Positions 28,201-37,280 of a stretch of 61,663 nucleotides of DNA are shown piece after piece (the first letter of the stretch is position 1; each line of letters opens with the position of its first letter). The position numbers and the translations under genes are program-made. The notes under the pieces were generated by a model, which was given only the letters and a program-made list of their open reading frames with translations, searched no databases and had not been told where the DNA came from. Origin of the DNA: Salipiger mucosus DSM 16094 (GTDB taxonomy: Bacteria > Pseudomonadota > Alphaproteobacteria > Rhodobacterales > Rhodobacteraceae); assembly GCF_000442255.1 (NCBI RefSeq), contig NZ_KE557288.1:9957-71619 (forward strand). The letters are read 5' to 3'.

Positions 28201-29332
28201 ATGGGCATTCTCGATTTCCTCTCCGGCCAGTTCATCGACGTCATTCACTGGACGGACGACACGCGCGACACGATGGTCTGGCGCTTCGAGCGCGAGGGCC
28301 ACGAGATCAAGTACGGCGCCAAGCTGACCGTGCGCGAGGGTCAGTCCGCCGTCTTCGTCCACGAGGGGCAGCTGGCCGACGTGTTCACGCCCGGGCTCTA
28401 CATGCTCGAGACGAACAACATGCCGATCATGACCTCGCTGCAGCACTGGGATCACGGCTTCCGCTCGCCCTTCAAGTCCGAGGTCTATTTCGTCAACACG
28501 ACGCGGTTCAACGGGCTGAAGTGGGGCACCAAGAACCCGATCATCTGCCGCGATCCCGAGTTCGGGCCGGTGCGCCTGCGCGCCTACGGCACCTATTCCG
28601 TACGCGTCACCGATCCGGCGAAGTTCCTGACCGAGATCGTGGGCACCGACGGCAACTTCACCTCGGACGAGATCTCGTTCCAGATCCGCAACATCATCGT
28701 GCAGGCCTTCTCGCGCATCGTGGCCTCCTCGGGCATCCCGGTGCTGGACATGGCCGCCAACACCGCCGAGCTGGGCAAGATGCTGGCCGAGGCGATCTCG
28801 GCCACAATCGCGGACTACGGCCTCACGCTGCCCGAGCTCTACATCGAGAACATCTCGCTGCCGCAAGCGGTCGAGGCGGCGATGGACAAGCGCACCTCGA
28901 TGGGCGTGATCGGCAACCTCGACGCCTACACCAAGTTCCAGGCGGCCGAGGCGCTGGCCAGGGAGGGCTCGGCCGCCGGCAACGCCATGGGCACCGGCAT
29001 GGGCGCGGGGCTGGGCATGGCCATGGGCGCGGCGATGGGCGGCGGACAGGCCGGCCCCTGGGGCGCACGGCCCGAGGCCCCGGCGTCCCCTGCCGCCTCG
29101 GCACCGCCGCCTCCGCCTCCGCCGGTCGAACACGTCTGGCACATCGCCGAGAACGGCCAGACGCAGGGCCCCTTCTCCAAGGCGCGCATGGGCCGGGATG
29201 GTGACCGAGGGCACGCTCACCCGCGAGACCTATGTCTGGACGCAGGGGCAGGACGGCTGGCAGAAGGCCGAGGACGTGACCGAGCTTGCGCAGCTCTTCA
29301 CCGTCATGCCCCCGCCCCCGCCGGGCGCCTGA
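28201..29332 (+). pseudogene. SPFH-domain protein (YdjI-like) with C-terminal GYF_2 domain, frameshifted
   Basis: The N-terminal ~260 residues match the YdjI/virion-core-like SPFH family: MGILDFLSGQFIDVIHWTDD, YGTYSVRVTDPAKFLTEIVG, then a Met/Gly/Ala linker and a poly-Pro stretch. The C-terminus begins a GYF_2 module (VWHIAENGQTQGPFSKA). After MG the annotated frame degenerates. Dropping one G from GGG at about 29195-29197 restores RMVTEGTLTRETYVWTQGQD, the rest of the GYF_2 domain, and a stop at 29330-29332. Without repair the frame continues to 29364. SPFH proteins scaffold membrane microdomains. Confidence 0.85.
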
Positions 29333-29338
29333 GCGGGC

Positions 29339-29629
29339 TCAGCCGACGATCTCGACCTCGATGAAGCTCATCGCCGCGGTTCCCGCGTTGATGACGTTGT
29401 GCTCGACCCCGCAGTCGCGGCGATAGGCGCTGCCGGCCGGCACATGCGTCTCGCGCTCGCCGCCGTCGGGGTCCTGCAGGCGCATGTGACAGTCGGTCAG
29501 CGCGACGATGACGTAATCGTACTCGTGGCGATGCCAGCCGGTCTCGGCGCCCGGTTCGAAATCGAACCGAGTCACGCGCGTGCGGTCGTCGGAGACAAGC
29601 TGGCTGGCAAGGGCTTCGGTCTTTGACAT
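29339..29629 (-). CDS. Cupin-domain protein
   Basis: A 96-residue single-domain cupin. The metal-binding motif 1 is PGAETGWHRHEYDYVIVALTD (two His and a downstream Glu/Asp pattern); motif 2 is the PAGSAYRRDCGVEHNVINAG stretch with His. Function unknown; such small cupins often bind a metal and an unknown small ligand. It faces the SPFH gene convergently, 7 bp apart. Confidence 0.8.
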   Translation of the reverse strand: MSKTEALASQLVSDDRTRVTRFDFEPGAETGWHRHEYDYVIVALTDCHMRLQDPDGGERETHVPAGSAYRRDCGVEHNVINAGTAAMSFIEVEIVG

Positions 29630-29664
29630 CTTTGGATCCTGGTGTTGTCGATCGGTGCCGACAG

Positions 29665-30249
29665 CTATGGGCCTGGCCGAAGCGAGGGCAAGTCGATACG
29701 TCCCATCAGCATGGGCGCGAGGCAGGCGTCGCCGGGAAAGACCACGGAATCATCACGCGTCGCCGGAAAGGACCGCCTCGGGTCGACCTGCGACTCGCGC
29801 AGGAGCCGCCCGTCGTGGCACAGGTCCTGCGCCGCGTTGCCGATGTTGAAGCCGAAGCCCTCCGCGCCGCAGTCCTGGCCGAAGCCGTTCATGTTCCAGG
29901 CCTGCGGCATGGGCGCCTCCGGCCCGAACACGGTGAAGGCCGCGTCCTGCGGGCGGAAGGTCAGGACCCAGGTCGTCTCGTCCTCGAGCTCGCCCAGCGC
30001 CCAGCGGCCCAGCGGGGCGCCGTGGCGCGTGCCCTCGATGAAGAAGCACTCGACATCCTCGGCCCGGATCACGTCGCGCCCCAGCAGCGTGGAATCGAAG
30101 CCCAGCGCGCCGCGCATGGCGTAGCCGCCGCCGCCCTGCCACTCGAAGCTGTAGGCGACCGTCTGCGCCTGCCCCGGCGTCCCTCCCCCGGCCAGCAGCA
30201 GCGCCGCCAGTATCGGCCCGAATGCCACGCATCGCGGCCCTCCTTTCAC
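29665..30249 (-). CDS. Exported protein of unknown function
   Basis: A 194-residue protein with a probable signal peptide (AFGPILAALLLAGGGTPGQA). The mature part starts TVAYSFEWQGGGGYAMRGAL and has four Cys, suggesting disulfides. It resembles uncharacterised Rhodobacteraceae periplasmic proteins; no family recognised with confidence. Confidence 0.65.
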   Translation of the reverse strand: MKGGPRCVAFGPILAALLLAGGGTPGQAQTVAYSFEWQGGGGYAMRGALGFDSTLLGRDVIRAEDVECFFIEGTRHGAPLGRWALGELEDETTWVLTFRPQDAAFTVFGPEAPMPQAWNMNGFGQDCGAEGFGFNIGNAAQDLCHDGRLLRESQVDPRRSFPATRDDSVVFPGDACLAPMLMGRIDLPSLRPGP

Positions 30250-30395
30250 CGTTGCGGCCGAACCTAACCGCCGGACCCGCCCGGGGAAACCGCCCCGCGG
30301 TCACCTTCGCGCCAACGGGCCATGCCGTGCCGCGAAACCGGTTCCATCCGGCGCGCCCCCGCCCTAACGTGCCCCCGCGCGAGACCGGAGGCCGC

Positions 30396-31481
30396 ATGAC
30401 CGAGGAACACCGCTTTCCCTGCGAACAATGCGGGGCCGACTACCGCTACAATCCCGCCGCCGGCGAACTGGTCTGCGACCATTGCGGCCACGTCGAACCC
30501 ATCGCCGGCCCCGGCCCCTGGGACGGCGGGCTGCGCGAGCTGGATTTCAAGGCGGCCCTCGACAACCTCCTGCCGATGCAGGAGATGGAGGAGCTGCAGG
30601 TCTCGCACTGCCCCAACTGCGGCGCCGACGTCGAGTTCGCGCCGGATACCCACGCCACCGAGTGCCCCTTCTGCGCGACGCCGGTGGTCACAGGCACCGG
30701 CGCCCACCGCCAGATCAAGCCGCGCGGCGTGCTGCCCTTCGCGCTCGACGAGCCGGCGGCGCATGACGCCATGCTCGAGTGGCTGGGAAGCCTCTGGTTC
30801 GCCCCGAACGGGCTGAAGGACTATGCCCGCAAGGGGCGCAAGATGCAGGGCATCTACGTGCCCTACTGGACCTACGACGCCGACACGACCTCGGCCTACA
30901 CCGGCCAGCGCGGCACGATCTACTACGAGACGCGGCAGGTCATGCGCGACGGCAAGATGCAGACCGTCCGCGTGCAGAAGATCCGTTGGCGGCCCGCCTC
31001 CGGCCGGGTGGCGCGGTTCTTCGACGACGTTCTGGTGCTGGCCTCCCGCTCGCTGCCCAAGCGCTTCACCGACGCGCTCGAGCCCTGGGACCTGACCCGG
31101 CTGGAGCCCTACCGGCCCGAGTTTCTCGCGGGCTTCCGCGCCGAGAGCTACCAGGTGCCGCTCGACGAGGGCTACCAGGAGGCGCGCGTCCGCATGGACC
31201 GCCAGATCGAGCGCGACGTGAAGTTCGACATCGGCGGCGACCGGCAGCGCATCCACCACGTCGACACGCAGGTGCGCGACGTGACCTTCAAGCACATCCT
31301 GCTGCCGGTCTGGCTGGCGGCCTACCGCTACCGCGGCGAGACCTACCGCTTCGTGGTCAACGGCACCTCGGGCAAGGTGCAGGGCGAACGCCCCTGGAGC
31401 GCGTGGAAGATCGCCTTCGCCGTCCTGGCGGGCCTGATCGTCGCGGCGGGCCTGGGCTATGTCATCTCGCAGAACCAGTGA
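30396..31481 (+). CDS. Zinc-ribbon membrane protein (YdjG-like)
   Basis: A 361-residue protein starting at ATG 30396. It has two zinc-ribbon motifs: CEQCGADYRYNPAAGELVCD then HCGH, and CPNCGADVEFAPDTHATECP then FC. A large beta-rich middle region (YVPYWTYDADTTSAYTGQRG, DVTFKHILLPVWLAAYRYRG) is followed by one C-terminal span (IAFAVLAGLIVAAGLGYVIS). This matches YdjG-type proteins, which sit next to YdjI-like SPFH genes in Bacillus; here it is 1 kb downstream of one. Possible role: membrane-associated adaptor in stress response (inferred). Confidence 0.82.
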   Translation: MTEEHRFPCEQCGADYRYNPAAGELVCDHCGHVEPIAGPGPWDGGLRELDFKAALDNLLPMQEMEELQVSHCPNCGADVEFAPDTHATECPFCATPVVTGTGAHRQIKPRGVLPFALDEPAAHDAMLEWLGSLWFAPNGLKDYARKGRKMQGIYVPYWTYDADTTSAYTGQRGTIYYETRQVMRDGKMQTVRVQKIRWRPASGRVARFFDDVLVLASRSLPKRFTDALEPWDLTRLEPYRPEFLAGFRAESYQVPLDEGYQEARVRMDRQIERDVKFDIGGDRQRIHHVDTQVRDVTFKHILLPVWLAAYRYRGETYRFVVNGTSGKVQGERPWSAWKIAFAVLAGLIVAAGLGYVISQNQ

Positions 31482-31510
31482 CGGCCGCGCCGGTCCCCGA
31501 ACAGGAAGTA

Positions 31511-31534
31511 GGGTGGGCATCGCTGCCCACCCCT
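31511..31534. terminator. Hairpin, AGGGTGGGCA type
   Basis: Stem GGTGGGCA with TGCCCACC, loop TCGC. It lies 30 bp after the zinc-ribbon gene. A second hairpin (about 31563-31590, GGGGCGG with CCGCCCC) follows and may end hsp20 on the other strand. I recall similar GTAGGGTGGGCA strings as repeated intergenic sequences in the family. Confidence 0.55.
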
Positions 31535-31602
31535 CCGCGGTCGCGGGGCGGCCGGCCGGACCCGGGGCGGGACGGGGATCACCGCCCCGGCAGGCACCGG
31601 CG

Positions 31603-32016
31603 TCAGCCCTTCTTTACCGCGATCTTGCGCCCGCCCGAACTTTCCGGCGGCTTGCGCGGGACGGTGATCTCGAGGACCCCGTCCTTGACATGCGCCTCGG
31701 CCTTGTCGGCGTCGGCATCCCCGGGCAGGCGGAACGACCGCCGGAACGAGCCGTATTCCCGCTCGGAGAAATACCAGGTCTCGCCCTTGTCCTCGCGCGT
31801 CTCGGATTTCTCGCCCGAGACCGAGAGCATCCCGTCCTCGACGTTGAGCTCGATGTCGTCCTCGGACACGCCCGGCAACTCCACCGCGATCCGGTAGGCC
31901 TTGTCGTCGGACGAGGCATCGGACGCCGGCGACAGCCAGTCCGACACGCGTGTCCCGAACCCCTTGAGCGGGGCGTAGAGATTTGGCCAGAGGCCACCTT
32001 GGTTCGTCTCGACCAT
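31603..32016 (-). CDS. Hsp20/alpha-crystallin small heat-shock protein
   Basis: A 137-residue ATP-independent holdase chaperone. The alpha-crystallin domain is seen in YRIAVELPGVSEDDIELNVE, the SGEKSETREDKGETWYFSER loop and the FRRSFRLPGDADADKAEAHV segment; the C-terminal I-x-I/V motif reads LEITVPRKP. ATG 32016 follows AGGAGGGGACTTCA, a strong ribosome site. The region upstream carries the promoter; no heat-shock operator (CIRCE) was recognised. Confidence 0.92.
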   Translation of the reverse strand: MVETNQGGLWPNLYAPLKGFGTRVSDWLSPASDASSDDKAYRIAVELPGVSEDDIELNVEDGMLSVSGEKSETREDKGETWYFSEREYGSFRRSFRLPGDADADKAEAHVKDGVLEITVPRKPPESSGGRKIAVKKG

Positions 32017-32157
32017 TGAAGTCCCCTCCTTTCTCGAACCGCGATTATGGCCCGACAGGCGGCGCCGCGCCTTGATCCCGCGCAATGATCGGAGCCCTTG
32101 TGCAGGTCTCGCCGAGCGGGCAGGCTGCGGCCAGATCCGGGAGGGAGAGGAACGCCG

Positions 32158-33057
32158 ATGATCCTGTGCTGCGGCGAATCGCTGATCGACATGCTGCCCC
32201 GCGAAAGCACCGGGGGCGAGCCCGCTTTTGCCCCCGTGCCGGGCGGCGCCGTCTTCAACACCGCGATCGCGCTGGGGCGGCTGGGCGCACCCTCGGGCTA
32301 TTTCGGCGGGATCTCGACCGATCTCTTTGGCCGGATGCTGGCCCGCGCGCTGTCGGACTCGGGCGTCGATTTCACGCTCTGCCCCCGGCCGGGCCGGCCG
32401 ACGACGCTGGCTTTCGTGACGCTGACCGACGGGCAGGCGCAATACGCCTTCTACGACGAGAACACCGCCGGGCGGATGCTGACGGAAGCCGACCTGCCGG
32501 CGTTGGACGACAGGGTCGAGGCGCTGTTCTTCGGCGGCATCAGCCTTGTCGCAGAACCGGGGGCGGACAGCCTCGCGGCGCTCTGCGCGCAGGCGGGCGA
32601 CCGTCCGGTCATGATCGACCCGAACATCCGGCCCGATTTCATCACCGACCCGGCTTCCTACCGCGCGCGCCTCGCGGCGATGCTGGACCGCGCCGACATC
32701 GTGAAGGTCTCGGACGAGGACATGGCCTGGCTGGGCACCACCCCGGCCGAGCTGATCGCGGGCGGCGTGACGCTGGTGCTCGAGACGCGCGGCGCCGAGG
32801 GCGTGCTGGCCGTGACCAAGGCGGGCGAGGCGCTGGTCCCTGCGCGCGCGGCCAAGGTCGTCGACACCGTGGGCGCGGGCGACACCTTCAACGCCGGGCT
32901 GCTGGCGGGGCTCTGGCGCGCCGGGCTGCTGTCGCGCGCGGCGCTGCGCGAGGCCACGCTCGAGGCGCTGGAACCGGCGGTGGCGCTGGGGGCCGCTGCG
33001 GCGGCGATCACGGTGAGCCGCGCGGGCGCCAATCCGCCTTGGGAGGACGAACTGTGA
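32158..33057 (+). CDS. PfkB-family carbohydrate kinase (fructokinase-like)
   Basis: A 299-residue ribokinase-fold sugar kinase. Start ATG 32158 ([20 protein letters not shown]). PfkB signature 1 is [20 protein letters not shown] and signature 2 includes [17 protein letters not shown] with catalytic Asp in GAGDTF. Fructokinase is likely, from the family branch; the sugar is not proven. The stop overlaps the GTG start of dtd (GTGA), so it is coupled to dtd. Confidence 0.87.
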   Translation: MILCCGESLIDMLPRESTGGEPAFAPVPGGAVFNTAIALGRLGAPSGYFGGISTDLFGRMLARALSDSGVDFTLCPRPGRPTTLAFVTLTDGQAQYAFYDENTAGRMLTEADLPALDDRVEALFFGGISLVAEPGADSLAALCAQAGDRPVMIDPNIRPDFITDPASYRARLAAMLDRADIVKVSDEDMAWLGTTPAELIAGGVTLVLETRGAEGVLAVTKAGEALVPARAAKVVDTVGAGDTFNAGLLAGLWRAGLLSRAALREATLEALEPAVALGAAAAAITVSRAGANPPWEDEL

Positions 33058-33497
33058 GGGCCCTTGTCCAACGCGTCTCCGAGGCAAGCGTCACCGTTGA
33101 AGGTGCCGTCCTGGGCGAGATCGGGCCGGGCCTTCTGGTGCTGGTCTGCGCCATGCAGGGCGACACCGAGGCGCAGGCGGAAAAGCTTGCCGCCAAGGTC
33201 GCCCGGCTGCGCATCTTCCGCGACGACGAGGGCCGCATGAACCGCGCGGTGCGCGACACGGGCGGGGCCGCGCTGGTGGTGAGCCAGTTCACCCTGGCCG
33301 CCGACACGCGCAGCGGCAATCGCCCCGGCTTTTCCGCCGCCGCCGCGCCGGAAACCGGGGAAAAGCTCTACGAGCATTTCGCGGCGCGCCTGCAGGCCGA
33401 GGGTGTCCCGGTGGCCACGGGCCGTTTCGGCGCCGACATGAAGGTCGGACTGATCAACGACGGTCCGGTGACCATCTGGATGGACACCGAGGCTTGA
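33054..33497 (+). CDS. dtd: D-aminoacyl-tRNA deacylase
   Basis: Removes D-amino acids from mischarged tRNA. The 147-residue protein uses a GTG start at 33054 ([20 protein letters not shown]). It has the SQFTLAAD active-site motif (residues 77-84), the NRPGF variant of the NRPxF motif and the C-terminal [17 protein letters not shown] with the Gly-cisPro-like region. Overlap with the kinase gene by 4 bp. Confidence 0.94.
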   Translation: MRALVQRVSEASVTVEGAVLGEIGPGLLVLVCAMQGDTEAQAEKLAAKVARLRIFRDDEGRMNRAVRDTGGAALVVSQFTLAADTRSGNRPGFSAAAAPETGEKLYEHFAARLQAEGVPVATGRFGADMKVGLINDGPVTIWMDTEA

Positions 33498-33518
33498 GGG
33501 CCCTTCCCCCACGCGGTT

Positions 33519-33977
33519 TCAGGCGGATTTCAGAAGGTTCCGGATGACCGGCTGCTTGTGCGGCTTGTCCCGCAGCGCGGTCAGCAGCTCGGCCAGCTCG
33601 GGCTCGTCAACACGCTTGGCGGCGGCCTTGGGCGTGAACCACTTTCGCTTGCGCTGGTGGCGTTCCTTCCAGCGGCGTTTGAGCTTGTCGACGATCATCG
33701 GGTAGACGCGCACCTTGCAGGGCAGGACCGAACCGTCGTCCAATACCTTGTCGTAGCGATAGGTCCCGAGCACCTGGTTGCCGATGTACCCCTTGGCCCC
33801 GGCTTCCTCGAGCGCCTCGATCTCGGCGGCCGCCCAGGGCTTCTTGCCGTCCATCTCCCAGCCCTTGGGCATGACCCAGCGGCCGGTATCGCGGGAGGTG
33901 ACCATCAATACCGTGAGATTGCCCTTCTTGTCCCAATGCAGGGGCAAGGCTGCGATCTGTTCGCCGAATTCGGCCAT
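33519..33977 (-). CDS. Nudix hydrolase
   Basis: A 152-residue Nudix protein; start chosen at MAEFGEQIAALPLHWDKKGN (ATG 33977), as the longer reading adds Arg/Cys-rich residues. The Nudix-box-like region is MPKGWEMDGKKPWAAAEIEA then LEEAGAKG: the EEAG core is present, but the leading G-x5-E and R are altered, which is usual for this KPWAAAEIEA-type subfamily. The C-terminal Lys/Arg-rich region (KRRWKERHQRKRKWF) is also typical. Probably diphosphoinositol- or nucleotide-phosphate hydrolase; substrate unknown. Confidence 0.82.
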   Translation of the reverse strand: MAEFGEQIAALPLHWDKKGNLTVLMVTSRDTGRWVMPKGWEMDGKKPWAAAEIEALEEAGAKGYIGNQVLGTYRYDKVLDDGSVLPCKVRVYPMIVDKLKRRWKERHQRKRKWFTPKAAAKRVDEPELAELLTALRDKPHKQPVIRNLLKSA

Positions 33978-34164
33978 ACACGACACCGATGTTCTGCCTG
34001 TGAACACGCTAACATAGCGTGGCGGCCATACCATGACAGTTTTCCGACAATCCGGCCGCCACCTTCCGGTTGAGGCCGCCCCGGCACGGCATGACAAGCA
34101 AGACATGCACGGTAGCCGCGCGTCCGGCCGTTTGCGCCGTCCCGTGCAGTCGTCAGACACGAAG

Positions 34165-34193
34165 AGGGGGCAAGCCCGCAGGCCCGCCCCCGT
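34165..34193 (-). terminator. Terminator-like hairpin downstream of cydX
   Basis: Stem GGGGGC with GCCCCC and an inner GCC/GGC pair at 34166-34192, just beyond the cydX stop on the minus strand, followed by a short T-rich segment. Confidence 0.6.
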
Positions 34194-34214
34194 CTGTCGC
34201 TGCCGCCGTCGACG

Positions 34215-34340
34215 TCACTTTGCCGGGCGGTCGTCCTCTCCCGAGAGCCGGGCGTCCTCGCGCAGCTCGAGCCACATGGCGTTCAGCACCGCGAGCAGCG
34301 CCGCGAGCGGAAGGCCGAGCATCCAGGCGAAATACCACAT
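34215..34340 (-). CDS. cydX: Cytochrome bd oxidase small subunit CydX
   Basis: A 41-residue single-span subunit, beginning MWYFAWMLGLPLAALLAVLN and continuing AMWLELREDARLSGEDDRPAK. The MWYFAWxLG opening and the Glu-containing end after the span match CydX, which stabilises heme binding in the CydAB complex. It starts 17 bp after the cydB stop and is the last gene of the cluster. Automatic gene callers often skip it because of its length. Confidence 0.92.
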   Translation of the reverse strand: MWYFAWMLGLPLAALLAVLNAMWLELREDARLSGEDDRPAK

Positions 34341-34356
34341 CGGTCTTGTCCTTTCC

Positions 34357-35526
34357 TCAGTAGCTGTGACCGGCGCCGGTCACGTCGTCCTCGGTGACCT
34401 TGCCCCAGAGCACCCGGTAGACCCAGGCGGTGTAGGCCAGGATCAGCGGCATGAAGATCGCCGTCGCCACCAGCATGACGAACAGCGTCAGGTGCGAGGA
34501 CGAGGCATCCCAGACCGTCAGCGAGCTGTCGGGATCGACGGTCGAGGGCAGGATGAAGGGAAACATCGTCAGCCCGACGCTGGCGATGATCCCGGTGATG
34601 CCCAGCTTGGACCAGAGCAGGGTCGAGACCTCGTGCCCCTCGCGCAGCCCGCGCACCGCCATGGCGATACCGGCAAAGCCCATGAGCGGCGCCACCGCGA
34701 TCCAGGGCCGCGCCGCGTAGGCCGCGAGCCATGTGCCGCCGTGGGTCACCTCGGAGTGCAGCGGGTTCGACGGCCCGTCGGTCACGATCTCGCCCGCGAT
34801 GGCGAAACCGTCGACCCCGACCGCCAGCCAGAGCCCCGCCAGCGCGTAGCCTGCCGCGGCCACCACGCCGGCGACGGTGCCGATGCTGCGGGCGCGGATC
34901 TGCACCCAGCCCTCGGTCTTGAGCGTCAGCCAGGCCGCGCCGTGCATCAGCAGCATCGACAGCGACACCACGCCCGCCAGCAGCGCGAAGGGCCGCAGCA
35001 GGCCAAGGAACTTGCCGTAGAAGCTACCGTCGTACATCGGCATCAGGTCGTCGGTCAGGTGGAAGGGCACGCCCAGCAGCACGTTGCCCACCGCCACGCC
35101 GAAAAGCAGCGCCGGCACCGCGCCACCGATGAACAGCGCCCAGTCCCAGCCGTTGCGCCAGGACTGGCTCTCGCGTTTGGAGCGGTACTTGAACCCCACC
35201 GGCCGCAGGATCAGCGCCGCGAGAACCGCGAACATCGCGAGGTAGAAGCCCGAGAAGCTGACCGCGTAGAGCGGCGGCCATGCGGCGAAGATCGCCCCGC
35301 CGCCGAGGATGAACCAGACCTGGTTGCCCTCCCAGACCGGGCCGACCGTGTTGATGACCACCCGGCGCTCGGTGTCGGTGCGGGCCACGAAGGGCAGCAG
35401 AGCGCCCGTGCCCATGTCGAAGCCGTCGGTCAGGGCGAAACCGATCAGCAGGACGCCCACCAGCGCCCACCAGATCACGCGCAGAACCTCGAAACTGATG
35501 AATTCATGCAGGACCATCTCTGTCAC
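34357..35526 (-). CDS. cydB: Cytochrome bd ubiquinol oxidase subunit II
   Basis: A 389-residue integral membrane subunit of the high-affinity quinol oxidase. It starts MTEMVLHEFISFEVLRVIWW and has the family motifs GFALTDGFDMGTGALLPFV and NTVGPVWEGNQVWFILGGGA. The DASSSHLTLFVMLVATAIFM segment and the AYTAWVYRVLWGKV end are typical. The start overlaps the cydA stop by 4 bp. Confidence 0.95.
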   Translation of the reverse strand: MTEMVLHEFISFEVLRVIWWALVGVLLIGFALTDGFDMGTGALLPFVARTDTERRVVINTVGPVWEGNQVWFILGGGAIFAAWPPLYAVSFSGFYLAMFAVLAALILRPVGFKYRSKRESQSWRNGWDWALFIGGAVPALLFGVAVGNVLLGVPFHLTDDLMPMYDGSFYGKFLGLLRPFALLAGVVSLSMLLMHGAAWLTLKTEGWVQIRARSIGTVAGVVAAAGYALAGLWLAVGVDGFAIAGEIVTDGPSNPLHSEVTHGGTWLAAYAARPWIAVAPLMGFAGIAMAVRGLREGHEVSTLLWSKLGITGIIASVGLTMFPFILPSTVDPDSSLTVWDASSSHLTLFVMLVATAIFMPLILAYTAWVYRVLWGKVTEDDVTGAGHSY

Positions 35527-37136
35527 TCCGCCGGTTGCTGCGCGAACGGACCCTTGCCGTCATGGGTGCGCAGGCGATGTTCGTGGCGCTCTGTCCAGCG
35601 CTCGGTCTCTTCAACGTCCTCGACCGGACCGCGGCGAATGAACTTCAGCATCAGCCCCATCTCGATCACGAAGAGCGCGGTGTAGAAGATCATGAACCCC
35701 GCGAGCGTGACCAGAAGGTCGCCGACGCTGAGGTGGCTGGCGGAGAGTGCCGTTGGCAGCACCCCGTCGACCGTCCAGGGCTGGCGCCCGAACTCGGCCA
35801 CGAACCAGCCCAGCTCGGCTGCGATCCAGGGGGCCGGGATCATGATCACCGCCATGCGGAGCGACCACCGGGGGAAGCGCATGCCACGGAAGTTGGCCGT
35901 GATGAAGAAGTAGAGCATCACCGCGATGAAGGCGAAGCCGAGCCCCACCATGATCCGGAAGGCCCAGAACAGCGGTGCCACCCCGGGAATCGTGTCGTTC
36001 GCCGCCTGCACGATCTGCTCCTCGGAGGCCTCGCGCGGGTCCTCGACGTAGCGCTTGAGCAGCATGGCGTAGCCGAGGTCGTCGGAATGCGCCTCGAAGC
36101 GGGCCCGGACCTCGGGCGGCGTCGCGTCGCGCGCCTCGCGCAGGGTCATCAGCGCGTCGTAGGCGATGATCCCCGAGCGCACCTTGTCCTCGGACTGGTC
36201 GACCAGTTCCGCGATGCCGGGGATCTCCTCGGTCAGCGAGCGTGTCCCGATCAGCCCCATGGCCCAGGGAATCTGCACGGCATAGTGCGTCTCGCGCGCC
36301 TCCTGGTCGGGAAAGCCGATCGCGGTGAAGGGCGCGGGGGCCTCGTGCGTTTCCCACATGCCCTCGATTGCAGCGAGCTTCATCTTCTGGGTGTGGCTCG
36401 CGTTGTAGCCCGACTCGTCGCCCAGCACGACGACCGACAGCGCCGAGGCCAGCCCGAAGGAGGCCGCCACCGCGATCGACCGGCGGGCCAGTTCGACGTG
36501 CCGGCCCTTGAGCAGGTACCAGGCCGAGACGCCCAGCACGAAGACCGCCGCCGTGACGTAACCGGCCGAGACGGTGTGCACGAACTTGGCCTGTGCGACC
36601 CCGTTGAAGACCACCTCGAAGAAGCTGGTCATCTCCATCCGCATGGTGTCGGGGTTGAATTCGGCACCCACCGGGTTCTGCATCCAGCCGTTGGCGATCA
36701 GGATCCAAAGCGCCGAGAAGTTCGACCCGATGGCGACCAGCCAGGCCACGATCATGTGGCCGACCTTGCTCAGCTTGTCCCAGCCGAAGAAGAACAGCCC
36801 CACGAAGGTCGCCTCGAGGAAGAAGGCCATCAGCCCCTCGACCGCCAGCGGCGCGCCGAAGATGTCGCCGACGTAGTGGCTGTAGTAGCTCCAGTTCATG
36901 CCGAACTGGAATTCCATGGTGATGCCGGTGGCCACGCCCAGCACGAAGTTGATGCCGAACAGCGTGCCCCAGAATTTCGTCATCTGCCGCCAGATCGGGC
37001 GGTTCGTCATGACATAGACGGTCTCCATGATCGCCACGAGGATCGACAGACCCAGCGTCAGCGGCACGAAGAGAAAGTGGTACATCGCGGTCATCGCGAA
37101 CTGCAGGCGCGACAACTCGACGACATCGAGTTCCAT
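35523..37136 (-). CDS. cydA: Cytochrome bd ubiquinol oxidase subunit I
   Basis: A 537-residue heme-bearing subunit. MELDVVELSRLQFAMTAMYH carries His20, the usual heme b595 ligand position (His19 in E. coli numbering). The quinol-loop-flanking GRQPWTVDGVLPT motif is intact (E-F-G-R-Q-P-W). SRLQFA, LGLSILVAIMETVYVM and the GxEFGRQPW-like order are as expected. It provides oxygen respiration at low O2. The cydC gene lies just upstream on the same strand, with the FNR-type box between them. Confidence 0.95.
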   Translation of the reverse strand: MELDVVELSRLQFAMTAMYHFLFVPLTLGLSILVAIMETVYVMTNRPIWRQMTKFWGTLFGINFVLGVATGITMEFQFGMNWSYYSHYVGDIFGAPLAVEGLMAFFLEATFVGLFFFGWDKLSKVGHMIVAWLVAIGSNFSALWILIANGWMQNPVGAEFNPDTMRMEMTSFFEVVFNGVAQAKFVHTVSAGYVTAAVFVLGVSAWYLLKGRHVELARRSIAVAASFGLASALSVVVLGDESGYNASHTQKMKLAAIEGMWETHEAPAPFTAIGFPDQEARETHYAVQIPWAMGLIGTRSLTEEIPGIAELVDQSEDKVRSGIIAYDALMTLREARDATPPEVRARFEAHSDDLGYAMLLKRYVEDPREASEEQIVQAANDTIPGVAPLFWAFRIMVGLGFAFIAVMLYFFITANFRGMRFPRWSLRMAVIMIPAPWIAAELGWFVAEFGRQPWTVDGVLPTALSASHLSVGDLLVTLAGFMIFYTALFVIEMGLMLKFIRRGPVEDVEETERWTERHEHRLRTHDGKGPFAQQPAE

Positions 37137-37264
37137 GATGGTACTCCTCGATCTGTGCGGCCGGCGCGGTGCCCCGTGCCGCGGATGAATCCTCCCGAAC
37201 GCGCTAAACCTGCGTCACAGATTCAGCTTTGCCCCCCTCCTACCCCCGAAGCAAGCGTGACAAA

Positions 37265-37278
37265 TTGATCTGGATCAA
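37265..37278. promoter_or_regulatory. FNR/FnrL-type binding site
   Basis: TTGATCTGGATCAA is a perfect match to the FNR consensus TTGAT-N4-ATCAA. It lies between the cydC stop and the cydA start, 129 bp above the cydA ATG. This suggests induction of cydABX by an FNR-family regulator under low oxygen. Confidence 0.8.
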
Positions 37279-37280
37279 AT

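Noticed and set aside
34033-37268. Long plus-strand open frames opposite cydA and cydB
   Set aside because: Composition (His, Arg, Gln, Asp-rich) and lack of domains show antisense shadows of CydAB.
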